Positions 1-7,779 of a stretch of 64,000 bases of DNA are shown here, piece after piece. The translations under genes were made by a program, and so were the position numbers. Below the pieces are notes generated by a model. The model was not told the DNA's origin, made no database searches, and worked only from the letters and a program-made list of their open reading frames with translations. The DNA is from Alphaproteobacteria bacterium (GTDB lineage: Bacteria > Pseudomonadota > Alphaproteobacteria > Micavibrionales > Micavibrionaceae). Position 1 is the stretch's first letter, and every line of letters starts with the position of its first letter. The DNA is taken from contig JAFLCW010000003.1 in assembly GCA_017302165.1 (NCBI GenBank), positions 178,300-242,299 on the forward strand, in the 5' to 3' direction.

Positions 1-1
1 T

Positions 2-268
2 GTCACAGGCAATGGGGTGGGGATAATTTCAGAACATGACCTTGTTAAGGCTTTCGCAACTTATGGCGACTCAATTAAAAATGAACGTGTTGCGAGTTTC
101 ATGACCCTTGATCTGGTCGTCACAGAAGAAACAGCGGATATCGACTTTGTCATCAAATTGATGGCTGAACATAATATCCGCCATATGCCCGTCATATCAA
201 ACGCGGGTCGTGTCATTTCCTTTCTTTCTGTGCTTCAGATCTTAATGGCCAAAATTGCAACGCCCTAA
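2..268 (+). CDS. CBS-domain protein, 5' partial
   Basis: The reading frame is open to the left edge, so the start lies outside the window. The visible C-terminal 88 residues carry a CBS signature (VGIISEHDLV), then a segment reading SFMTLDLVVTEETADI and a second partial CBS motif (MAEHNIRHMPVI). CBS pairs usually bind adenine nucleotides and regulate a partner domain or stand alone as energy sensors. The internal GTG at position 17 is not the true start, because homology to the CBS fold begins before it. Partner domains, if any, are outside the window. Confidence 0.8.
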   Translation, partial: VTGNGVGIISEHDLVKAFATYGDSIKNERVASFMTLDLVVTEETADIDFVIKLMAEHNIRHMPVISNAGRVISFLSVLQILMAKIATP

Positions 269-300
269 AGCATGTGTTGAATGCTGGACGGCTTGAATTC

Positions 301-317
301 ATCTGGAAGTTCCAGAT
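301..317. repeat. 17-bp palindrome in intergenic region
   Basis: ATCTGGAA-G-TTCCAGAT is a perfect inverted repeat around a single central base, in the 119-bp gap between the CBS gene and the unknown gene at 388. No T-run follows it, so it does not look like an intrinsic terminator. Its size and symmetry fit an operator for a dimeric regulator. No regulator can be assigned. Confidence 0.5.
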
Positions 318-387
318 TGATTTGGCGTTTGCTGTGCGTTAAGACGTATTTACTCCATATAACCCTGTATAAGGAATCGCAAAACCG

Positions 388-951
388 ATGGATATAAGCG
401 GTTATGCTTCGTTGATCTCACGGCAAACACGTGCTCAGGGCGCGCCGATATCGCTTACCGCGCGTTTGCCCGCAGACGATAAAAACGCACAGCGCCCGAA
501 TACATCATCAGATACGACCTCGCTTTCCCGTGATGTGGTAGTTCGGGATGCCGTCTCCCGCGCGGGTGCAGGGCAGACACGCCTGATCTCTGAAACGATT
601 GAGACCCGGCCTCAGGGCTTTCGCAAAACACAGACATTCGAACGCCCGGATGGCCGCACCTTCACCCGCATCGAAGACCTGGCCGTAACGGATAAAGGGG
701 CACGGCGGAGCCTCATTCAACAAAATGTCTCCGGGACGATCACCCGACTTGAGGATATCCTGGAACGTCAGGATGCGGGTACTTTTCGACGGACACAAAT
801 TTTTACCGATGAAACCGGCGAAACACAGGTTAACATCGACCCGAATGTTATTAGCCCTGATCCGTTTATCCTGTCGGGCGGAGCCGCATCCCGCCCGGAC
901 GGCAGGACAGATCGTACTTATCGGGGAAGTCAGCTTGATCTCACGGCTTAG
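388..951 (+). CDS. hypothetical protein, 187 aa
   Basis: I do not recognise the family. The protein is hydrophilic, rich in Arg, Thr and Asp, with no signal peptide or membrane segment. Residues about 65-150 contain two related stretches (RKTQTFERPDGRTFTRIEDL and RRTQIFTDETGETQVNID), which suggests a duplicated beta-hairpin unit. AAGGA lies about 12 bases before the ATG. The 3' end is 16 bp from the dehydrogenase gene, so the two are probably cotranscribed. The palindrome at 301-317 is in the upstream gap. Confidence 0.6.
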   Translation: MDISGYASLISRQTRAQGAPISLTARLPADDKNAQRPNTSSDTTSLSRDVVVRDAVSRAGAGQTRLISETIETRPQGFRKTQTFERPDGRTFTRIEDLAVTDKGARRSLIQQNVSGTITRLEDILERQDAGTFRRTQIFTDETGETQVNIDPNVISPDPFILSGGAASRPDGRTDRTYRGSQLDLTA

Positions 952-967
952 TCTGATATCCTAAGAC

Positions 968-1750
968 ATGCTCAAAGATAAAACAGCCATTATCACAGGA
1001 TCCACCAGCGGTATTGGTCTGGCAATTGCCAGATCTCTGGCCAAGGCAGGGGCGCACATTGTGGTCAATGGTCTGGGTGACCCCGTACAGATTGATAAAG
1101 AATGCCAGAACCTGTCTGCGCTTTCGGGATCAAAAGTAGTCTATGATCCCGCGGATATGACCCAGCCAGCGCAGATTGCCCAGATGGTTCATAAAACCCA
1201 TCAGAATTGGGGGCGGGTCGATATTATCGTCAATAATGCGGGGATTCAGTTTGTCTCCCCGGTCGAAGACTTCCCCCCCGAAAAATGGGATGCCATTCTG
1301 GCGATTAATTTATCGTCGGCGTTTCATACCATCCGAACAGCGGTGCCATATATGAAATCAGCAGGTGGGGGAAGAATCATCAATCTGGCCAGTGCGCACG
1401 CCTTGGTGGCCTCACCCTATAAATCAGCCTATGTCGCCGCCAAGCATGGTATGGCCGGCCTGACAAAGTCTATCGCGCTCGAAGTAGCTCAACATAACAT
1501 TACCTGCAATGCTATCTGTCCCGGATACGTGAAAACAGCCCTTGTCGATAATCAAATCACGCAGACAGCACAGGCACGTGGCTTGAGCGAGGAAGATGTG
1601 ATTAAAAATGTCATTCTGGGGGCTCAACCCACCAAAAAATTTACGACGGTCGAACAGATTGGGGCGTTATGCGTCTTTTTATGTTCGGATTCTGCCGATA
1701 ATATTACCGGCACGATGCTCCCCATAGACGGCGGCTGGACAGCACAATAG
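968..1750 (+). CDS. bdhA: 3-hydroxybutyrate dehydrogenase (SDR)
   Basis: Classical short-chain dehydrogenase of 260 aa. It has the N-terminal nucleotide-binding motif TGSTSGIG (residues 11-18), the NNAG motif near residue 90 and the catalytic Tyr-x3-Lys in YVAAKHG. The motif order, the length and the C-terminal GTMLPIDGGWTAQ agree with D-3-hydroxybutyrate dehydrogenases, which interconvert 3-hydroxybutyrate and acetoacetate with NAD in polyhydroxybutyrate or ketone-body use. Substrate assignment inside the SDR family is by overall resemblance only. It is followed by a convergent gene after 31 bp with no obvious terminator. Confidence 0.82.
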   Translation: MLKDKTAIITGSTSGIGLAIARSLAKAGAHIVVNGLGDPVQIDKECQNLSALSGSKVVYDPADMTQPAQIAQMVHKTHQNWGRVDIIVNNAGIQFVSPVEDFPPEKWDAILAINLSSAFHTIRTAVPYMKSAGGGRIINLASAHALVASPYKSAYVAAKHGMAGLTKSIALEVAQHNITCNAICPGYVKTALVDNQITQTAQARGLSEEDVIKNVILGAQPTKKFTTVEQIGALCVFLCSDSADNITGTMLPIDGGWTAQ

Positions 1751-1781
1751 GTCGCCATTCGCTCACTATAGAGGGTTGTTG

Positions 1782-2666
1782 TTAAAAAAGTTCCAGCAAC
1801 ATGCATCGCGCAGAACCGCCGCCATAATATTCTATGGTGGGGATATCGGCTTCGATGATGGTTTTAAAGTGCTGGCCTAAAAACTTTTTCTGGGCAGATG
1901 TTAGCGTCTTAGCCCCGGCAGATGACATTACCAACATGCGGTGTCCTTCAGTGCCAATAACCTCCAGCGCATTCCCACAGAAGGCTTCCATCTGATCGGC
2001 GGAAAACTCAATCACTTCGTGATGCTTACGTAAGGATTGGATCACCGATTTATCGGCCACAACCTCAGGACAAATACCCGCTACATTCGTGCCGATCCAC
2101 ATCATAACATCCGTATGATAGACGGATTTGCCCTTATGCTTTGTATCAAACGGGATCAGCGTATATCCCATCGTTTTACACCAAAGTCTGGCCAGATCTT
2201 CGTCACTCCGCGCGGAACGCGACATATAGGCAATTTTATTCACCCGGTCCATACACAGAGCCCCTGTGCTCTCCAAGGCTTTGCCGTGTTGACGATGCGC
2301 CGAAAAATCCATGACATCCGTATAAGATTTACGGATTACATCTAAAATATCTGCCCGGCGTTCCTTGGCTCTGTTTTCGGCCAGCATGGGATAAATCACC
2401 ATACGCCGTTGATCATGGGTAGATACAATGTTATTACAGAAAATATCATCCGGGCATCCTTTCTGCCCTTTGACTGTCGTGACAACGACGCCATGATCGA
2501 CCAGCGTGTCTCTGAACGCTCTGAATTCCTTGACCGCCTGTGCGTTGATATCTGATTCAGATTTTTTATCCGTATGCTGATACGCATTCGTGTCACGCGT
2601 CTGCGGATTTTCATGAAAATCCACAGGTTCCAGCATCATAATGTGGTTGGTTGATTGTTTCGTCAT
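1782..2666 (-). CDS. CtlX-type amidinohydrolase / amidinotransferase-fold protein
   Basis: The 294-aa protein starts TNHIMMLEPVDFHENPQT, the typical N-terminus of citrulline-utilisation (CtlX) hydrolases of the guanidino-group modifying superfamily. Catalytic elements visible are ESTGALCMDR (acidic substrate-binding loop, about residue 130), YHTDVMMWIG (catalytic His, about residue 185) and GGGSARCMLLE with the nucleophilic Cys close to the C-terminus. These enzymes act on guanidino or ureido groups of arginine-like compounds. The physiological substrate cannot be read from the sequence. AGGGG lies 9 bases before the ATG. Confidence 0.75.
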   Translation of the reverse strand: MTKQSTNHIMMLEPVDFHENPQTRDTNAYQHTDKKSESDINAQAVKEFRAFRDTLVDHGVVVTTVKGQKGCPDDIFCNNIVSTHDQRRMVIYPMLAENRAKERRADILDVIRKSYTDVMDFSAHRQHGKALESTGALCMDRVNKIAYMSRSARSDEDLARLWCKTMGYTLIPFDTKHKGKSVYHTDVMMWIGTNVAGICPEVVADKSVIQSLRKHHEVIEFSADQMEAFCGNALEVIGTEGHRMLVMSSAGAKTLTSAQKKFLGQHFKTIIEADIPTIEYYGGGSARCMLLELF

Positions 2667-2690
2667 CTGAAAAAACCCCTAAAAAACCCC

Positions 2691-2696
2691 ATTATA
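2691..2696 (-). promoter_or_regulatory. candidate -10 box for the CtlX gene
   Basis: On the minus strand a perfect TATAAT lies about 25 bases upstream of the ATG. The -35 at the usual spacing (GTTAAT) is poor. Predicted by eye only. Confidence 0.3.
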
Positions 2697-2782
2697 TAAC
2701 ATCGCAAAGAATCATTAACGAAATGATAACCTATTGAGAAAAAATGGAAAAGAATGTTGTATGAAAAATATTTGACTCAATG

Positions 2783-3295
2783 TCAGCTATATTTTTCAAT
2801 GGCCGTACTAACCATTTTTTTGAGCTCCTCCCCCAGCGCGCCACCGTCATCATTCTTAAGATTTTCACGATATGCCACGCCCATTACATCAATATGCGCC
2901 TGAACGATGGTATATTGCTCTTTCAAGCTTAAGTCGGTCTTTAGAATATAATCACGCAAGGACGCGCCAAAATATTCCATTAGCGTATATCCGAACGTAC
3001 CCGCCAAGTCTTTTACCTGATTGGCTGTATTTGACATTTTTTTTACTTTTTTGGCACGATCCTTGTCTTCGGATGTTTTGATCGCTTCCCACTCTTTATC
3101 GAGCGCAGCCAGCATATTTTTAATTTCCCTCGGGTATAAAGACGACATATTTTGAACGACCGTATTGGCACGTTCAACAGACCCGGAATCCAGCTTGCCG
3201 GGCCCATCGGTCAAGCCTCCACCAGCCTTTATCTTCAGGCGGTTCAGCTTATGCACCACTTCAACTTCAGGTTCCATATCCTCAGAGCTTTTCAT
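2783..3295 (-). CDS. HPt-like protein lacking the phospho-accepting histidine
   Basis: Cytoplasmic helical protein of 170 aa. Residues 91-103 read ANQVKDLAGTFGY, which aligns without gaps to the HPt core motif (AHxLKGxxxxxG), with Asn92 where the phosphorylated His should be and Asp96 where Gly follows the Lys. Lys95 and Gly102 are kept. The gene overlaps the upstream response-regulator gene by 14 bp and has a good ribosome site (AAGGTG) inside it, so the two are cotranscribed and probably coupled in translation. It may bind the receiver domain without accepting phosphate. The HPt relationship is my inference from one motif. Confidence 0.6.
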   Translation of the reverse strand: MKSSEDMEPEVEVVHKLNRLKIKAGGGLTDGPGKLDSGSVERANTVVQNMSSLYPREIKNMLAALDKEWEAIKTSEDKDRAKKVKKMSNTANQVKDLAGTFGYTLMEYFGASLRDYILKTDLSLKEQYTIVQAHIDVMGVAYRENLKNDDGGALGEELKKMVSTAIEKYS

Positions 3296-3857
3296 GCGTC
3301 ACCTTCATCTTTTCTGGCGTCATGATACGCCGTTCTTCTTTTTTCCACGGAAGTTCTTTACGCCGACGATCGGGGCCAAAATATTCTGGCGATTTGATAT
3401 ATGGGCGCGGCAAGTCAATCACAGATAAAATCCGTTTGGCCAGTTTTTCTCCCGATACCGGTTTCACCAGTGCCTCATTGGCTCCTATGTCTCGGGCAAT
3501 TTTGACAATATCCTCGCTGGTAAACGCACTCACCAAAATGGTGGGTAGAAATTTCACCCGGTCATTCGCGTGATTTCGGATCCATTTGATTAAATCTTCC
3601 CCAGACCCTTCGGTCATCATCCAGTCGGTCAAGACAATATCGACCATGCGCATATCCGCCGATTTTGACGAGGCCATAACCGACAAAAGACCCTTGGCCT
3701 CATCCGCACCAGAACACACAATAATATTTCCCACGCCAAAGGCGCGAAGCATACCCGTGATCAATTGTTGCAAAAATTCATAGTCCTCCACCAAGAGAAC
3801 ACTGAAATTCTTCAAGCTGTAGGTATTCGTACTACTGGATTGGCGAATGGTCGACAT
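3282..3857 (-). CDS. single-domain response regulator with basic tail
   Basis: CheY-like receiver of about 125 residues in a 191-aa protein. The acidic pair is Glu24/Asp25 (LLVEDYEF), the phospho-acceptor Asp78 (VLTDWMM), the switch Ser110 (LVSAFT) and the Lys132 of ALVKPVS. There is no output domain. The tail holds a SPEYFGPDRRRK motif and many charged residues. No kinase gene is nearby. It starts 19 bp after the dehydrogenase gene of the glycan cluster, on the same strand, so read-through from that cluster is possible. Its downstream partner is the HPt-like protein. Confidence 0.85.
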   Translation of the reverse strand: MSTIRQSSSTNTYSLKNFSVLLVEDYEFLQQLITGMLRAFGVGNIIVCSGADEAKGLLSVMASSKSADMRMVDIVLTDWMMTEGSGEDLIKWIRNHANDRVKFLPTILVSAFTSEDIVKIARDIGANEALVKPVSGEKLAKRILSVIDLPRPYIKSPEYFGPDRRRKELPWKKEERRIMTPEKMKVTHEKL

Positions 3858-3876
3858 GAAAAGACAAAAGCTGGAA

Positions 3877-5163
3877 CTAAAGGGTCAAATAATGATAGGA
3901 ATGTGGATGGGATATTTCTTTCCAAATACCATGAATATCATAAAGGATGCCGCCGGGCTTCACAAGCCCCGAAAATATCTGACATCCCTGCTCTATAAAT
4001 ATGCGGTGGCCAACAGACAGAATGACCGCATCATATGGATGGGTCGGCTCGGGTATCTGATCCAAAAGACTTAGACCGTAATGTGCGACGACATCATCGG
4101 CATGCACATGCGGGTCGTAAATATCCACCACATGTCCCGCCGTTTTTAAGCTATGCACCAAATCTGCCACTTTAGTGTTTCGGATGTCGCTGATGTTTTC
4201 CTTAAAGGTGAACCCCAGAACAAGAATTCTCCCGGCCTGATCCCCTAGTTCTGTCATCAAGCGCGTGGCCAGATATGCCCCCATCCCGTCATTGATACGC
4301 CGGCCGGATAAAATAACTTGCGGGTCGTGTCCCAGACTTTCGGCACAATGCGCCAGATAATATGGGTCAACACCAATGCAATGCCCCCCCACCAACCCGG
4401 GACGAAAGGGCAGAAAATTCCATTTCGTACGCGCGGCCGACAAGACGTCATGAATAGACACATCCATCGCATTTAAAATCTGGGTGATTTCATTCATAAA
4501 AGCGACATTAATATCTCGCTGGGCATTCTCAATTACTTTTGACGCTTCGGCAGTTTTAATCGACTTGGCCTTAAAAATATTGCCGCCATTGATACGCCCG
4601 TATATCTCCGCAAGTAAATTTGTCACCTGATCTGTTTGTCCGGCAACCACTTTGGTAATTTTATCAACGGTGTGAACATGATCTCCGGGGTTGATCCGTT
4701 CTGGGGAATAGCCCAGGTAAAAATCTTGACCGCTTTTTAAGCCAGATATTTTTTCTAAAACAGATCCGCACACATCTTCCGTGACGCCCGGATAAACGGT
4801 GCTTTCGAAGACAACAATATTACCCTTATTTAACAAACGGCCAACGATTTCACTGGCAGAAATGACCAGCGATAAATCTGGCACATTTTCTGGGGTTACC
4901 GGAGTGGGTACTGTAACGATAAAAACATCTTGTTCTCCGATATCCTCTGCCTGATGCGTCAAACGCCATGAAGCCGATTTTAAGTCCGCTGAAAATGTTT
5001 CTCCATTCCTATCTATAGCATTATTTAATTCCTGAATACGGCCAGCACTAATATCAAATCCCGTCACGTTAAAATTTCGTGCCAGCGCAAGTGCCAACGG
5101 AAGCCCGACATACCCCAGCCCCATGACCGCAATGCGTAACGATGAATCAATTCTTACTGTCAT
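3877..5163 (-). CDS. tviB: UDP-sugar 6-dehydrogenase, TviB/VipA type
   Basis: Nucleotide-sugar dehydrogenase that oxidises C6 of a UDP-HexNAc to the uronic acid. It has the Rossmann motif GLGYVGLP at residues 15-22 and the catalytic Cys (about residue 262) in GGHCIGVDPYYLAH, the form seen in TviB/WbpO-type enzymes making UDP-GalNAcA or UDP-GlcNAcA. I chose the ATG at 5163, giving 428 aa. It forms an ATGA overlap with the upstream methyltransferase, whereas the longer open frame to 5307 adds 48 residues that lie inside that gene and match nothing in the family. It is the last gene of the glycan array. Confidence 0.88.
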   Translation of the reverse strand: MTVRIDSSLRIAVMGLGYVGLPLALALARNFNVTGFDISAGRIQELNNAIDRNGETFSADLKSASWRLTHQAEDIGEQDVFIVTVPTPVTPENVPDLSLVISASEIVGRLLNKGNIVVFESTVYPGVTEDVCGSVLEKISGLKSGQDFYLGYSPERINPGDHVHTVDKITKVVAGQTDQVTNLLAEIYGRINGGNIFKAKSIKTAEASKVIENAQRDINVAFMNEITQILNAMDVSIHDVLSAARTKWNFLPFRPGLVGGHCIGVDPYYLAHCAESLGHDPQVILSGRRINDGMGAYLATRLMTELGDQAGRILVLGFTFKENISDIRNTKVADLVHSLKTAGHVVDIYDPHVHADDVVAHYGLSLLDQIPEPTHPYDAVILSVGHRIFIEQGCQIFSGLVKPGGILYDIHGIWKEISHPHSYHYLTL

Positions 5164-5972
5164 TTTTTCCGTGCCAGAACTAAAATATAAGGAGAGAACA
5201 TCTGAGATACAGGTAACTGACGCCATTCTGACTCCAAAAGCCAGATCAATTTTGTTGGCGCCGATAATATCCGGGCAAGGATTTTTCCCTTCCATGATTT
5301 TTCCCATTTGGGCGCCCGAAGTAATGTAAAATTACAGGACATTAAATATCGCGAGTCAAGAATTTCAAATCTAGCGTCTTCATGCGCTTGAGTGATTTGC
5401 TCTCGGTCAAGTGGGATATGAATATCGTAAATTTCTTTGTCTAACCAGCGTTGCAGAAAGCCTAAGCCTCCCGACAGGTTCGGGATCGACGTCAAAATCA
5501 AGCCGCCGGGCTTTAAGAACATTCCGGCCTGGCTTAAAGCAGCACTTGTATCCGAAAAATGCTCCATCACCCCAAAAGACGTCACCAGATCATACGCACC
5601 CTGAAGGGTTTCCGGGGGGTTAAAAATGTCGGCTTCGTGAACGGTTCCTTTTAAACCCATTTCTTCCCACATGGCGCGCGTACGAAGGCATCCAATCCTT
5701 GAATAATCAATACCATCGGCCTCAATCCCTTGAGTATCACGCAAATATCTGGGCCAGATAGAGTAAGCGCACCCAATCTCAAGCGCGTTTTCAATCGGCT
5801 GAAGATTAAAGATATGCTGAAATATCGCGTGAATACGCATGTTAAAGGTATCATCTAAAGACGGAAGTTCTGGGTCGAAGGGGGACGGCATGGGAACATT
5901 TTTCCATGTCTTGTCCCAATATTGGGTTCCAGCCATATCGTGGCCGGGGGGATCTATCGATATATCTGTCAT
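5160..5972 (-). CDS. SAM-dependent methyltransferase (class I)
   Basis: 270 aa. Motif I is ALEIGCAYSIWPRYL (about residue 63), followed by an acidic strand end (GIDYS), a DLVTSFGVMEHF motif and a GGLILTSIPN post-motif, as in methyltransferases of the UbiG/Methyltransf_11 type. In this context it probably methylates a sugar or its precursor. It overlaps both neighbours by four bases (ATGA), which implies translational coupling in the glycan operon. The specific acceptor is unknown. Confidence 0.8.
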   Translation of the reverse strand: MTDISIDPPGHDMAGTQYWDKTWKNVPMPSPFDPELPSLDDTFNMRIHAIFQHIFNLQPIENALEIGCAYSIWPRYLRDTQGIEADGIDYSRIGCLRTRAMWEEMGLKGTVHEADIFNPPETLQGAYDLVTSFGVMEHFSDTSAALSQAGMFLKPGGLILTSIPNLSGGLGFLQRWLDKEIYDIHIPLDREQITQAHEDARFEILDSRYLMSCNFTLLRAPKWEKSWKGKILARILSAPTKLIWLLESEWRQLPVSQMFSPYILVLARKK

Positions 5973-6880
5973 GCGTTACCTGATAACTGCTTGAGTTTTG
6001 TCCATTGCGAAGGCGATACAAGGTCAGGATTATCACATAGGAAGGCTGGCCAATCTATCTGAATTCTATCTTTTAAGGCATGAACGCGTCTCCATGCCGT
6101 TTCTATGTCTTGCCATTGTCGTAAGTTTTGCGCACCTACCACGACATGATCCGGAAATTGGCTCTGGGCTAAAAATAGCAAAGCCCCTTCAAGCGGCTCA
6201 AGATCAACCTGCTGGCAGACCTTATGAAATCCCGAAATGAAAGGTATCAAGCCCGATAAATGCGCCGGCACCTCGTCTGCTTGCGCCAATAAAATCCCCT
6301 GAAGAAACGCAGACCGCACATGTATTTCAATATCAAGTTGCTTGAGGTTATCCTGAAACTGGACAGGAAATTGTGAACCATTGAGCACGTTGAAGGGAAT
6401 TTGAACCACATCAAAAGAAAAACGATCCTTTAACGCGTCATAATCCTGTGCCAAATCAACCGAAAGTCCTCCGCGCCGCGTCATGCCTTCTTCTTTTATT
6501 TTATCAAAAAAATCATCCGGAACATAGTTATTGATAGACGGCGCATAATGAAACATCACGATATCAAATATCTCAACATCCAATTGATCACGCTGTCTTT
6601 TTAATTGATCCACGGCCAAATCTATATCCGCACGTGAGTGAGCAGGATTTCTTAATGTCTTCGTAATGATTTGAAATCGATGAGATCGTAAACGGTGATA
6701 AGATGAGATGATATCAATCGCAGAGCCATATGAGTCTGCCGTATCTAGAAAACGTACCCCGGAATGCCAAGCCTGATCGAGTATTTCAAAAATATGATCA
6801 GGTGAAGGTTGGCCATCCCGGTTAGTGACCCCGTAATCAAGGCCAAACTGCACAGTACCCAGAATAAGAGACTTCATCAT
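5969..6880 (-). CDS. aldo/keto reductase family protein
   Basis: 303-aa TIM-barrel oxidoreductase. The catalytic tetrad residues are visible: Asp and Tyr in FLDTADSYGSA (about residues 45-50), Lys in IITKTLR and His in IVMFHYAP. The C-terminal cofactor region contains VVGAQNLRQW. Such genes are common in nonulosonic acid and O-antigen clusters, where they are thought to reduce a keto-sugar intermediate; that role is inference here. It overlaps its neighbours by four bases on each side. Confidence 0.78.
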   Translation of the reverse strand: MMKSLILGTVQFGLDYGVTNRDGQPSPDHIFEILDQAWHSGVRFLDTADSYGSAIDIISSYHRLRSHRFQIITKTLRNPAHSRADIDLAVDQLKRQRDQLDVEIFDIVMFHYAPSINNYVPDDFFDKIKEEGMTRRGGLSVDLAQDYDALKDRFSFDVVQIPFNVLNGSQFPVQFQDNLKQLDIEIHVRSAFLQGILLAQADEVPAHLSGLIPFISGFHKVCQQVDLEPLEGALLFLAQSQFPDHVVVGAQNLRQWQDIETAWRRVHALKDRIQIDWPAFLCDNPDLVSPSQWTKLKQLSGNA

Positions 6881-7779
6881 GTGCGAGATTTGAACAAAGC
6901 GCGCCCGGCCATTTTTAGACAGTCCACATAATGACCCGGGTGACGTATTGGATTTTGAAGAATACCCAAGGCAAAATGACGCGCGGCCTTACCGGGTTCA
7001 TGGCACCCCGCATAGGCATGCGCCACATACCAGTTTATAACACTTTTGACCTGAAGTCTTTTTTTTAACGGCCATGTACGCCAATGATCTTTATATTTTT
7101 CCTCGAAGGTTTCAGCGCGTTTTAAAATATAATCGCCCGGGCGCATCGGTGCCTTGTGGTAATAGGCTAAAGGCTCGTGCAGGATTTTTATGGTGGCTGT
7201 TTGTGTCACGCGGTAAAGCCAGTCGAGATCCGTGAAAAGGCGCAAGTTTTCATCAAACAGATGAGAGCCAATCGCCTTTTTAGATATAAGCAAATTCGTG
7301 CCTGTGCCGTATCCACAGCCTTTTGTCATCAAATATTCTGGGACAATCATCTCATCTTGTGTGGTGACAGGTACGGATTGATCATAATTCCCATCAACTG
7401 TGATAAAAAACTCACAAAAACAACCATCCATTTTCTCAGAATGCATAAACGATATTTGACGTTCTAATTTTTGTGGCAACCATTCATCATCTGAATCCAA
7501 GAATGCCAGATATTCCCCCCGTGCTGCCAGAATACCCGTATTTCGAGCACCAGCTTCACCCTTATTCTCAGGATGTCGAATAAAGACGACTGATAAATCA
7601 GCATAACGTGCCTTCAACTCTGGCATGATTTGATCTGTGTTATCCGTAGAGCAATCATCAACAATAATCACCTCAAGCGGCGGTAAACTTTGTGCAGAAA
7701 CACTTCTCAACGTACGATCCAAAAGATCTGCCCGGTTATAAGAGGGAATAATGACGGATATCGAAGCATTTTTTTTCAT
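6877..7779 (-). CDS. glycosyltransferase family 2
   Basis: GT-A fold transferase of 300 aa. The N-terminal nucleotide-binding strand is SVIIPSYNRADLLDRTLRS, followed by VIIVDDCSTDNT and the metal-binding AFLDSDDEW (about residues 95-103). The acceptor side is less conserved. No membrane segment is evident, so it probably acts on a lipid-linked acceptor at the cytoplasmic face. ATGA overlaps on both sides place it firmly in the operon. Donor and acceptor sugars cannot be read. Confidence 0.85.
   Translation of the reverse strand: MKKNASISVIIPSYNRADLLDRTLRSVSAQSLPPLEVIIVDDCSTDNTDQIMPELKARYADLSVVFIRHPENKGEAGARNTGILAARGEYLAFLDSDDEWLPQKLERQISFMHSEKMDGCFCEFFITVDGNYDQSVPVTTQDEMIVPEYLMTKGCGYGTGTNLLISKKAIGSHLFDENLRLFTDLDWLYRVTQTATIKILHEPLAYYHKAPMRPGDYILKRAETFEEKYKDHWRTWPLKKRLQVKSVINWYVAHAYAGCHEPGKAARHFALGILQNPIRHPGHYVDCLKMAGRALFKSRT

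Noticed and set aside
5164..5307. N-terminal extension of the TviB-type dehydrogenase
   Set aside because: These 48 codons lie inside the methyltransferase gene and precede the typical family start; the ATG at 5163 makes an ATGA overlap.
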